Positions 10,201 to 18,478 of a stretch of 64,000 nucleotides of DNA are shown piece after piece. Within the stretch, counting starts at the first letter, position 1. Each line of letters opens with the position of its first letter. Source of the stretch: Eutreptiella sp. 'Long Island Sound 2002'. Lineage: Eukaryota; Euglenozoa; Euglenophyceae; Eutreptiales; Eutreptiaceae. Location: positions 89,251,514 to 89,315,513 of the forward strand of contig OZ038383.1 of the NCBI GenBank assembly GCA_964036045.1. The letters run 5' to 3'. Both the position numbers and the translations under genes were made by a program. The notes under the pieces were generated by a model. It was given only the letters and a program-made list of their open reading frames with translations. It ran no database searches and was not told the DNA's origin.

Positions 10201-12165
10201 TAGGGGGTAGTCCCCATCCTTGTACTCCAGGACTAGGCCAGCGTCGATACATTCTTGTATCTGTCGCTCAATCTCGTCGGCCTGTTCTTTAGGAGCTGGA
10301 TAAGGTCTCCTCCGGATCTTGTGACCCACGAATTCGGGTTTCAGCTTGAGGTCCATCTGTACCAGCTTGTCGCATGAGGCTGGAGGGGGTAGTTCTCCGA
10401 ACACCTCCAGATAGGTCCTTATCAGCTTTTGTACCCGCGGGTCCAGTACCTTGATCTTGTCCTCCATGTCCTCGTCGGAGTGTAAGTTGCTTGCCCCTTG
10501 AATAGAAGTCGGGAGGTGGTCCTCCACTGACTCTTCGCCCGCGGTAGCATCCTTCAGCCCTTGGTAGGCATACAGAAGGTCTTGCTCAACCATCTCCGGT
10601 GGACGATGGCAACATAGGCACGCTTTAGGGGGTTCACATACACATTCCTCCGAGAGGTCGTCCTCATCTGGGGTCCTCACATGGGCACCCCATACGCTCT
10701 TCATGAGCTTGAGATCTACCTCCCGTTGCCAGGTGGTGATCTTCTGTTCGAGGTCCTCCTTCAGTTGGGATAGGTCTCCCATACGTCCTTGCTTCAGTGG
10801 CCACGAGCTGCGGGTAGGCTTCGCGTAGCATAGCTTTTTCGCCACCAACTTTCTCTTGGAATCCACATACTCCCTAAGCCTGGATCGAGGGTCCAGCTCT
10901 TCATCCACGGGGTCTTCCACCCTCATGGAGAGTAGGGGTTTGAGTGGGGCGACGTACTCGGCGTTCTCCACTTCTTCCACCGCAGTCTGCACGAAGAAGG
11001 CGTCGTGCTCAGTTTCGTCGTCTGAGTGGATAGAGCTAGGTAGCTCAGATAGTCCACACTCAGAGACTCCATCAGGAACAGGTACATGACAGGGAGAGTT
11101 GGGGGCGTTGGTGTCAGTCACGACGTACTCATCTCCTCCGGGTATAGTTTCAACAGCATCTTGAGGTCGTAGGCGATCCTTCAAGTCACCCAAGGCGAGT
11201 CCATCGCTTTCTCGTTGTATAGCCTGGACCAGAGTAGGGTCCAGGTCTTCCCAGGGGATGGTGGTAAGACCTCCGTCCACCACGCTGAGCATACTCCCCC
11301 ATCCGGGCTTCCCAATGGGCGTCTTGCGTCCCAGAGGCACGTAGATGGCCTCATCAGGTAACCGCACAGAGCTGATAGTCAGCTTGTCAAGGAGGGTTCG
11401 CCAGTACTCATTGCCCCCATGGGCTCCCCAATCGGGGGAGCACAGGACCATACGGGAACGTTCCAAGGCCACCTTGGTCAGCACCTTCCCCAGTTCACTG
11501 AATCTGGGGTTCCCGTAGGCCATCCCGAAAGAGGGCCAGTAAAATTTGTAGCTGCAGTTCTTCCCCTTGCTGCAGTATAGGTCCAGTACATGCTGCTTGT
11601 CGCTGGCGAACAGCTCCACACTTAGGTCTTCTCGAGAGTAACCCAACTCCTTCAGACCTTGGTCTAGGACTTCCCCCAATAGTTGATAGTCCTCAGTTTT
11701 GGAGGCCGCCATCATGTTCGAGGGCTCCTCCTTCGATAGTCTCAGGTAACTCGAGGTATGTTCCGACTGCTCCAGTGGCACAGAGTCTCTGCCACTGCCG
11801 TGGTCCACATACAGGAGGTAGGGCGCTTGCAGCGTCAGGGATTGTATCTGGGAGTGCTGCACGAAGAAGTCAGTACCCAGTACAAAGTCGAAGGCATCAG
11901 TGTCCATCACATAGAACCGATGGGCGATAGTCCTGGAGCCCATAGGTACTTCCACTTCGCAGTCCCCGCAGCTGTGCACCACATGTCCATCCCCCATCCG
12001 TATAGCGGCGGTGGTCATGGTGTTCTTCAGGCTCCCACAAGGTAAAATTTTCTTGGCCACTATCGATATTGTGGCTCCAGTATCCAGTACCCCCAGGTAT
12101 TCACGTCCCCCTAGTCGGATACGTACCCAAAACACCAGGTCTTGGGTGCCACCAGAGCGTCCCCG
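7237..12165 (-). CDS. pol: Gypsy-1 Pol polyprotein (PR, NPPF domain, RT, RNH, IN, chromodomain)
   Basis: About 1,640 residues, fully open. Numbering from codon 12135: protease LDTGATIS (Asp18). Next, at about 170-240, comes a domain with ELFAS, YGNPRF and CSPDWG, resembling the Dam-like/NPPF region of DIRS-type elements. RT follows with VMPFGVANAPALFQ and active site HIDD (775-778; the family norm is Y/F-x-DD). RNase H has LVTDAS, YEQELL and CDQEPV. Integrase has an HHCC-like zinc region, then YVDYTE (Asp about 1243), SDGDV and the ERQIRVLKE Glu. A chromodomain (about 1555-1610, GWRFLTLWEGFGVEEATWEP) ends it. The frame is the gag frame after the TGA at 12168-12166. The first in-frame ATG lies after the protease active site, so independent initiation would lose protease. 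Confidence 0.93.
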   Translation of the reverse strand, partial: RGRSGGTQDLVFWVRIRLGGREYLGVLDTGATISIVAKKILPCGSLKNTMTTAAIRMGDGHVVHSCGDCEVEVPMGSRTIAHRFYVMDTDAFDFVLGTDFFVQHSQIQSLTLQAPYLLYVDHGSGRDSVPLEQSEHTSSYLRLSKEEPSNMMAASKTEDYQLLGEVLDQGLKELGYSREDLSVELFASDKQHVLDLYCSKGKNCSYKFYWPSFGMAYGNPRFSELGKVLTKVALERSRMVLCSPDWGAHGGNEYWRTLLDKLTISSVRLPDEAIYVPLGRKTPIGKPGWGSMLSVVDGGLTTIPWEDLDPTLVQAIQRESDGLALGDLKDRLRPQDAVETIPGGDEYVVTDTNAPNSPCHVPVPDGVSECGLSELPSSIHSDDETEHDAFFVQTAVEEVENAEYVAPLKPLLSMRVEDPVDEELDPRSRLREYVDSKRKLVAKKLCYAKPTRSSWPLKQGRMGDLSQLKEDLEQKITTWQREVDLKLMKSVWGAHVRTPDEDDLSEECVCEPPKACLCCHRPPEMVEQDLLYAYQGLKDATAGEESVEDHLPTSIQGASNLHSDEDMEDKIKVLDPRVQKLIRTYLEVFGELPPPASCDKLVQMDLKLKPEFVGHKIRRRPYPAPKEQADEIERQIQECIDAGLVLEYKDGDYPLHCSPCFLVAKPGSTAKRLVVDYGELNKKTLNHSGSIPNMESTLEKIASCRYKTKMDKRSGLWQVDLTPNAQELLAFITPQGRVFKWKVMPFGVANAPALFQELMNKILSILRRRPKVQELISRGAQMEAHIDDVCLGTSTQEDHLILLGEFFAVCQQNHTRLKLEKCEFMQETMQYLGFDVGYGWWTPAASKAKPLMDAKVRHEDPKKGLHDVRSFIGACNFYRRHIKNFTYTSAVLTDLIKKSTTWHWGPQEQQAFDELKDKVANAKCLGVPRAQGEIILVTDASNVGGGGTLFQWQALEKEEFDSAISQWGTEGLNRDGTLKHSYPDDKWVLVPLGHWNWKWNQARGNYSTYEQELLAGMLVLSSQARLLGSNPVVWLCDQEPVRSFQKGPPPEKAKLRRWWTYLSQLRLTVHHIQGVKNECADYISRNNFDALIGARSEALAKEAFSRMDVHLDLNMTMIRPLDGLQQSEYLQEFGDIYRRLEKRLEPLLVNQDQWKRDKSYLWHEDRIVVPSDRVPALLKWTHESSGHVGADRTLRLFKQWFHTTWTDDQLRKTLLPIVDKCPCRSCKPGNIRDRGLYSTLPIPHCANSVLYVDYTEMPKFGGYDFALVVTCGLTRFTRVFPCTKHITGEGTIKILLEEWFCVYGAPKEINSDGDVRVRSDTGWYKRVLRSLNVQVSTGIPYSHTSNPLCERQIRVLKENVRIWCKTERTRDWVRLLPVISLMMNSQESSATGYSPHELFMGRPAWFLHAPYPEDTHSSVGEWVQEQQAKVDKAKAMLQRVRERQWNKKNKHRVPATYQEGDWVLVHHSRLPAWPRSTSDDPYFGPYKILSVDGHRITVRCSPRLGGTLVCAAQHLKRYHDPEDLCGEEWELNDEEIAALDLQGAASPMEVEGELPDMEAEEMAKEGFYLVKSVLRHRYRQGWRFLTLWEGFGVEEATWEPFSAFVLPEGRLNSVLVDYLSQNNLGELLRLAEALASKTKARD

Positions 12166-12168
12166 TCA
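12166..12168 (-). promoter_or_regulatory. Candidate gag-pol readthrough stop (TGA CGG)
   Basis: The gag frame ends GAG TTC TGA and continues in the same frame CGG GGA CGC into pol. UGA followed by CGG is the readthrough context known from tobraviruses. No ATG lies between this stop and the protease active site. Gypsy-2 has TGA at the matching place (52937-52935), followed there by TAG in an otherwise decayed copy. Confidence 0.7.
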
Positions 12169-14667
12169 GAACTCCGCGGGACAGGTCACCTCGAACCCCT
12201 TGTTCCGCAATTTGCGGGCCATCCTCATGAAACGGCTTCTCTTCTTGGCGTTGCCGTCGTCACCACCTTCATGCTCACGCTTGGCTCCTTGTTCTTGCTG
12301 GGCCTGCGTCTGTGAGCGTGTGGTAGGTCCAGACTGCCCTCCAGAGGGCTCGGAGTTCCCCCCTGGATTAGGATTGGGGTTACCTCCGTTCTTGTCCTTG
12401 TTCTTGTTGTCGTTCTGGCGATTAGCGCCTCCTCCTCGTCCGCCTTGACCCTTGTCTTGACCACCTTGACCACGTCCTTTCGACTTGCCCTTGCCGGAGT
12501 CGTTGCCTTTGGCCTTGCCTCCACCTTTGCCTGAGCTTTTGCCAGGATCTTCCCCCTTAAGCTTCGCCGATAGGCGTTGCTTATGGTAGCACTCGTCCTC
12601 ATAGTGCTTCCGCTTACCGCAGAATGCACACGTGATGGTGCAGCGGTAATGATCCGGCATCTTCACCTTGGCGCCGGTGATCTTTTCCTGCTGCTTCCCC
12701 TGGACAACAAAGCAGTCTCGCTGCTCGCAGTCGGAGGCATGCTGCAGGTGGCCCTGTTCATCTCTGGCATCACACCAGAATAGCTCCTTCACGTTCTCCA
12801 TTAGGCGGGCGTGGGCGTGTTTGGGGGTAGTCCCCTGCCCAGGTCGGGACCCTTGGTACCCTTTGCCTCCAGGACCTCCACCACCAGGACGGTAGTGGTT
12901 CAGGTGTTGGTCGCTCTCCTTCTCCAGCGCCATCTCCAGGAGCAGCACGCACAGATCCTCGTAGCGGAGGGATCTAGCCTTGCGCTCAGCCGTCAGACGG
13001 CACTCGTCCCATAGCTCACGGGGGAGCTTGGAGCACAACCAAAACAGCAGGTCGTCGCTGCTGTAGGAACCGGACGTCAGTCGTCCAGCCCAGTGGTCCA
13101 GGTCCACCAACAGCTCGGAGACCCTGCCGGGTTTGGGGTTGTTGGGCAGGACGGGCAGGTTCTGGATCTCGGCCCTGATGGAGAGGTCGGTCTCGTAGGT
13201 TGGGTACTGCCTCTCCAGGGCAACCAACACGTCGGCAAAGGTGGCGGAGTTGGTGACGATCTGCCTGACCTGCTTCTCCAGGTACTTCGTCTTGCAGCAC
13301 TGCAGGAGCAGGTCGCACTTCACTCGCCCACTCGCGTGGGTTTGGCCGGTCAGTCGTAGGAACCGGCCAAAGTTCTCAGCGAACTCGCTGAGGTCCTTGC
13401 CTGTGAATTCAGGCAGGTTCATCACTATCTTGGAGGTGGCAATAGCCTTCGCCTCCTGAGCTCGGCGTCCTTCAGGGCGTCGGGTCTTCTTCTTCTTCTT
13501 CTTCTTCTTCTTACCCTTGGAGTCCTCGGGGTCCTCAGGGTCTTCGTCATCCGATGGCGAAGAAGAAGTCATCGAAGGCGGCCCATCATCGGAGGGGTCT
13601 CCGCCTAGATCACTGGAGCCATAAGGCTCCACGTCCACCATAGCCCTTAGGGCTGTCAGCCCCAGCTGGTCCAGCTCGGCCCCCGTCGAATTCGTCACGT
13701 GACTGTAGGGCGGCTGGGCTGTCCTCGGGACGAATGGGCTTCTTGGTACTGCTGCAGGAGTCGGCATCGGTCGGCTCCTCAGGCTCCCCAGGGTATTCGT
13801 CAACCCTGCCGCCAGGTGGTTAGCCTGTACTCGGTGGGGTGACATCCCCACTGTCGTAGGTGACGCATGGGACGGGATCATCAGGGGCTGCAGTTTCTCC
13901 CTGATCTCTTGCGTGAGGTCGCTCACGATTTTCGAAGTGGCTCCTTGGAGCACCTCGTTGATCTCCGACCGCGTCAGGGACCTGTTGGAGGATCTTCCCG
14001 ATCCTCTACTCCTGCCTCCCAGAGACTCTGGTCCTCTCCTCAACCCACTCAGGGGTGCATACCCAGGTGTACACCCAGGAGCATACCCAGGAACTTCCAT
14101 GTAGGTTCCCGTGGCGTGAAGTGGATGGGGATGGTCAGCCGCATACCAACGCGGCGCAGAGCTGGAAGCCACCGGCTCACTGGCAGTAGTTGCCTCGAGG
14201 AGCGCAGTGGTAGGTGGGCCCATGCCATAGGCGGGGTAGTGAGGCATGCCAGTAAAGCCTGTGCCCTCTGCCATAGGCTGGTTGGTTGTGGAAGTGGATG
14301 TAGCGGCGGCTGGGAGTGTGGTGGTTATGGGAGAGGGTGATGCATGGAGGCCAGAAGCGCTTGGTGCGCCTTCGAAGGTAGGGACATCCGTCGGGTCTTG
14401 CCCTTGCTCCTCTCCTTCGTCTGCTCCTTCTCCAGCATCCTTCTCGCTCTCGTTTCCTCTCTTCCTCTTCACGGGCTGAGGCTGAGAGACCATTTCCTTC
14501 ACCGACAGGGCCCCAAAGGCCGTCTGGAGGCCATCCAAGGAGTCCTCCGCCGTATCCATTGGCCCATGTAAGGGCTCCACCGAAGGTACAGCGTCAGGCG
14601 CCGGCCTTGCCGGTGTCTCTGGCGCTGGCGCTGTGTTCACCTCGGCGTCCACTCTTCCTGGATCCAT
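12166..14667 (-). CDS. gag: Gypsy-1 Gag
   Basis: 833 residues from ATG at 14667. The N-terminal half is low complexity (Pro, Ala, Ser, Gly). The middle (about residues 410-600) holds a capsid-like helical region with LPEFTGKDLSEFAENFGRFL. A single CCHC zinc knuckle, CAFCGKRKHYEDEC, lies near residue 680, followed by a basic Gly/Lys/Asn-rich tail. A Lys run precedes the capsid-like part. Gypsy-2 Gag shares the capsid and knuckle (CGYCDKRRHYEDEC). Gag coats the RNA and forms the particle; the knuckle binds RNA. The start lies 98 bp inside the 5' LTR boundary. Confidence 0.9.
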   Translation of the reverse strand: MDPGRVDAEVNTAPAPETPARPAPDAVPSVEPLHGPMDTAEDSLDGLQTAFGALSVKEMVSQPQPVKRKRGNESEKDAGEGADEGEEQGQDPTDVPTFEGAPSASGLHASPSPITTTLPAAATSTSTTNQPMAEGTGFTGMPHYPAYGMGPPTTALLEATTASEPVASSSAPRWYAADHPHPLHATGTYMEVPGYAPGCTPGYAPLSGLRRGPESLGGRSRGSGRSSNRSLTRSEINEVLQGATSKIVSDLTQEIREKLQPLMIPSHASPTTVGMSPHRVQANHLAAGLTNTLGSLRSRPMPTPAAVPRSPFVPRTAQPPYSHVTNSTGAELDQLGLTALRAMVDVEPYGSSDLGGDPSDDGPPSMTSSSPSDDEDPEDPEDSKGKKKKKKKKKTRRPEGRRAQEAKAIATSKIVMNLPEFTGKDLSEFAENFGRFLRLTGQTHASGRVKCDLLLQCCKTKYLEKQVRQIVTNSATFADVLVALERQYPTYETDLSIRAEIQNLPVLPNNPKPGRVSELLVDLDHWAGRLTSGSYSSDDLLFWLCSKLPRELWDECRLTAERKARSLRYEDLCVLLLEMALEKESDQHLNHYRPGGGGPGGKGYQGSRPGQGTTPKHAHARLMENVKELFWCDARDEQGHLQHASDCEQRDCFVVQGKQQEKITGAKVKMPDHYRCTITCAFCGKRKHYEDECYHKQRLSAKLKGEDPGKSSGKGGGKAKGNDSGKGKSKGRGQGGQDKGQGGRGGGANRQNDNKNKDKNGGNPNPNPGGNSEPSGGQSGPTTRSQTQAQQEQGAKREHEGGDDGNAKKRSRFMRMARKLRNKGFEVTCPAEF

Positions 14668-14748
14668 CTTAATCCACCCTTCTGCTTATGTTTGCCTGCT
14701 CGGAGCACTGGTTGTACGGCGCGGGGTCGCTGCCGGTGCACAGAGACA

Positions 14749-14766
14749 GGCTGCCTCTTGCTACCA
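14749..14766 (-). promoter_or_regulatory. Gypsy-1 primer-binding site
   Basis: On the minus strand TGGTAGCAAGAGGCAGCC begins at the last base of the 5' LTR. A TGG start fits pairing with a tRNA CCA end. Gypsy-2 has TGGTAGCAGAGGAAGG at the same place. I do not assign the tRNA. Confidence 0.55.
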
Positions 14767-15582
14767 GAAAAGTTTATAGTGTTTTCAGCACTGTGTTTTT
14801 GCTTCTCCTGCTGCTTGTTGTTGCTGTAGGGTGTCCTGCTGCTGGTTTTGGATGATGAAAAGCTTTTGTTTGTTGAAATACAGTAAAGCCAAGTCAATCC
14901 AGGATAGCCCAAGCCAACAGTATGCAAAGAGAAGGTAATTCAGGATCAAACCATGAAGGGCTGCAGTGTAAACAGTGAAAGATGATTAGGTATTCACAGA
15001 AACTGCAACTCAGGATACAAATGAATGCATATTCACAGAGATAGCTGAAATGTTTTGGGAAAAGAGTTAGAAAACTGCCTCAGGATCACTCTCTCTCCAT
15101 AGTGCCATCTTAGGAGATGTGCACTCTTTGTTTTGGGTCCCATATGTGCTGAGGTGGCATGGTATGTGGCGATGAGGTCACTGCCATGTCACATGGGATC
15201 TTCCTACTTAGATGGGATCTTCCTACTTAGTTAGGCTGTCCAGGAATTGAACCCAGGACCTCTCAAAAAGAGGTGCCTAACCCCCTATGGTGCATACCAC
15301 TAGGGCAGATAAGTATTCATGGAAAAACATAGATAAATTCATAGGCTCTACCTTAGGTATGTCAGTGCTCAGTCAACTCAGGAAAAGATGTTTTACTTCT
15401 GATTGAAAGGGGATTAAGGGGTCCACTCCATATCCTGATTGGGTGTTTGGTTCCATAGGTCAAAATGTGTTCTCACCACTTTTGGCTGGACCAATACTAA
15501 GATAAAAATGCATGGATGCTCAGTGCATCTCTAATACAACTAGAGTATGTCCCAAAGCAATGGAAAAGCACTTTTTCTTACT
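14766..15582 (-). repeat. Gypsy-1 5' LTR
   Basis: 817 bp, the partner of 4150-4966 with one difference seen. It should contain the promoter. The tRNA-like module recurs at 15237-15310 and the 19-bp tandem pair at 15193-15230. Confidence 0.95.
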
Positions 15583-17939
15583 AAATGTTGGGTTGGACTA
15601 ATACGAATGGTGATGTGGGTGGCGTTGTTGAGGGCGTGGAGTTCGGACTTTGTAGTGTTAAAGGAAAGGCCGTATCGAGGCCCTTGGACAAAGAGGAAGT
15701 GAAGCACTTTGTGTAGAGTGGCATGGGAGGTTGTTTGGAGGGCGATGTCGTCGATGAAGGAGAAAAGGTCGTTGAATTGGTGTTTAGGTAGGAGAGATTG
15801 TATGTGGTTAATGATGGGGTCGACAAAGAGGTTAAAAAGTATGGGGGACATGGGGCATGTTTGTCTAAGTCCCCTTATGCAGTGGGCTGCAAAGAGGGCG
15901 AAGCCGTTGACGACGGGGAAGTCGTGGGGGCAGGCGTACAGGTTTTGGATGAGGTTGATGATGGAGTGAGGTATGTTGTAGTTGGAGAGTATTTGCCATA
16001 AGGCACGGTGAGGAACGGAGTTAAATGCTTTGTTTAAGTCAAGATACAAGTGGTACATGTCTGGGTGCAGTGATGCGTTGGCAATCATAGTGTATATGTG
16101 GTCTGTGGTTCTGTGGTTGGGAAGTCCGCCGTATTGTGTGTTGTTGGTGAGGTGGTACGTTGTGGCGTAGTAAGTGAGGGTGTGAGCTCCGTATGAAGCT
16201 ATGATTTTGTAAAGTGTGTTAAGGAGTGCTATTGGTCTGTAATTTGTAGGATTATGGGGGTCGCCTTTTTTGTAAAGTAGAAACATTTTCGCTTTAAGCC
16301 AGTGAAAAGGAATGTGGTCGGCGATGAGGAGGGAACACAGGCTGTAAATGTAGGTTTGGATATCGGGGGGGCAGATGGAGAAAAGGTAGAGAGAGGTGTC
16401 ATCGAAACCTGGTGCGGTGTGCTGTTTAGCGTTCGACAAAAGAAGGTTGAAGAAGTCTCTGGTAAAGTGCGGTTGTGGAGCGTCGTTGGGTATTTTTGGG
16501 GAGTTAGTCATGAGCGAGTCGATGAAGGCTGGGTCTGTGTCGAAATCTGGGGGGCCTCCAAGGGAAGAGAGGGCGTGTCCCATAGATTTGCACATTTCGT
16601 AAGGGTCGGTGGTGAGCTGACCAGTTTGGTCATAGAGAGAGATGGGGGTGGTGTTTTTGGGGTTGAGAATGTTGTTGATTGTGTTTTTTATGCGTTTGTG
16701 AGAAATGAGGGAGTGGTGGAGTTTCTTGTGCGCTTGTGCTTGTTTCTTTGAGGTCCAGTCATTGAGTAGTGTTTGAAGTTTTTTCGTTTTGTGTGCACTG
16801 GAAGCAGTGGAAGGTAAGTTATTTACAGCGTCGAGGAACTGTTTCTCCACGCTGGTTGGTTTGTGTTCGTGTGCTTGATGACTGACTTTTTTGTAGGTGG
16901 TGACTAGTTGGGTGTAAAGGAAGTCAGTCAGAGGAATAAGTTGTTCAATGGGCTGTTGGAAGAGAGTGTCGTGGTGTTTGGAGAGCCAGTCGTTAAGAGG
17001 TTTACTGAGGGACGTAAAGTGTGACTTTTCTTCTTTGCCTAGGGGGCGGTAGTGAATGGAATTGTGTGGGATGTTGTATATGTTAATCGGGTTGGTGGGG
17101 ATGGCTATGGAAGTGGATACGGGTCGGTGGTCGGAGATGTCGTTGTGAATATCAATGAAGGTGTTGAAAGGTTTGAAAATGGTGTTGGAAGAAGGAGAGG
17201 AGAGAATCAAGTCGATGCGTGTGTGAGACGGGAGCCTTTTGTTTGCAGGGCGCGTCCACTGTTTTGTCTCTGGGTGGTCCTTACGATACAGGTCAATGAG
17301 GGTTGGTGTGGTGGTGGGATTGGTGGGGTGCACCTGGTCGTGGAGCCAAGGCCAGTATTTATTGTGTTTGATATTAGCCGTGTCTAGAGAAGGTTGGAGA
17401 TATGTGTTGAAGTCGCCGAGCATGATGTGGCACGGCTGGTCTTGTTGGAGGGCGGAGATGGTCTTCTCTAGCCTGTGTCGGAGATGAGCGTGATGTGATT
17501 TGTACACGTTAATGATACGGAGTGTGTGGTAGCCTGGTATAGTAAGGTCGATGGCAACAAGGCATCCATTGACCTTGTCGTGTTTGATTTGCGTGACGAA
17601 AGGAGATAGGGAAGAGTGTATGATAATCGCTGTGCCGTTGGATTTGTCAGAAGATGTGTTTGTGAAAGTGTGTAGGTTTAGAAGTGAATGTAAGGAGGGG
17701 GCGGTAGGTATTTCCTGTAAACAAAGTATGTCGGTTCCTTGTTGTTGGTGTCTTAGTATAATGGCGTCTAGGTTGTCAATGTTTTTGGCAGTGTTATGAG
17801 TAGTGAGTGTTAAACGTGTTTTAGAGTGGATTAAGTTGTCTGTTGGTGTGGTAGGTTTAGGTGCTTTGTGAATATTGGTATCGTAGCTTCGTGGTTGGGG
17901 GACTCCCGGTGGGAGGGGGATATCAATTGACGGCGTCAT
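15583..17939 (-). CDS. LINE-1 ORF2, 5' part (endonuclease and RT)
   Basis: Starts at ATG 17939 (MTPSIDIPLPPG). The APE-type endonuclease (about residues 45-290) shows LCLQEI, MLGDFNT, RIDLIL and SDHRPV. The reverse transcriptase follows with FLLYKKGDPHNPTNYRPIAL, YLDLNKAFNSVPH, RGLRQTCPMSP and the active site FIDD. It nicks target DNA and copies the RNA at the nick. The frame breaks only because Gypsy-1 inserted after the codons for ISPTQH; it resumes at 4149. RQTCPMSP departs slightly from the usual RQGCPLSP. With the 3' part ORF2 exceeds 1,150 residues. Confidence 0.9.
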
Positions 17940-18478
17940 GATGATGAGAGAGATGGGACCACGTGTCTAAAACTGACCACTTCCGAGTCATTCCTTGATC
18001 TTGACGAGTCCTCGAGGCTAACATGAGGCCGTTTCGGCAGTCGTGGCCCGAATGAATCAAGAAGGAAGCACTTGCAAAAAGATAAACTGTTCACCTGATC
18101 AGTCAGGCCACTTGCTGGCGACTTATAGGGCAGAGTGACACTAGGCGTGCAAACGAGTACCCGATCGTGGCTTGGATGAATTAAAGTCTTGACACACCGA
18201 AGATGAGTGAACGGAATCCACACGGCATGCGGGAAGCATTGTGAGGAGAGTGTAGGTTCCAGTGTGTTCGCTTTGTTTTCGATGCGTGGCACAATACCTT
18301 GCGAGGTGATGCATCGCGAGTGGTTAGATGTAATCGCTTCGAGAAATAGCAGCATGATAAACAGTTCATACCGTTGGTATTGAGAGGAGTGAGGACGGAG
18401 GGAATCCGCATCTCTGAGTAGTGACATAGTGAAGACATTGAGAACTGGATGAGAGAAAGAGTGTGGGTGGGTGGGGAG
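17940..18478 (-). other. LINE-1 inter-ORF spacer
   Basis: 539 bp between the ORF1 stop and the ORF2 ATG. Two overlapping short frames are present, but nothing recognisable is encoded. It is likely a non-coding spacer of a dicistronic LINE RNA. Confidence 0.5.

Larger units (their letters stand above)
4150..15582 (-). mobile_element. Gypsy-1: complete chromodomain Ty3/gypsy element
   Basis: An 11,433-bp LTR retrotransposon read leftwards: 5' LTR (15582-14766), primer-binding site, gag, in-frame TGA, pol, a 2.3 kb 3' untranslated region, polypurine tract, 3' LTR (4966-4150). Both LTRs are 817 bp and I found one difference between them (G at 4334, C at 14950), so insertion was recent. The duplication is AAATG. 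LTR ends read AG...CT rather than TG...CA. Both ORFs are fully open, so this copy may be active. Confidence 0.93.

Noticed and set aside
12136-12165. Independent pol start at codon 12135
   Set aside because: The codon is GTG and no ATG lies before the protease active site; the in-frame TGA-CGG link to gag explains expression better.
14637-14927. Frame running from the Gypsy-1 LTR over the gag start (possible uORF)
   Set aside because: It begins at TTG (first codons TTG CAT ACT), not ATG, and its shared N-terminal part is simply the LTR sequence, which also appears at the other LTR.
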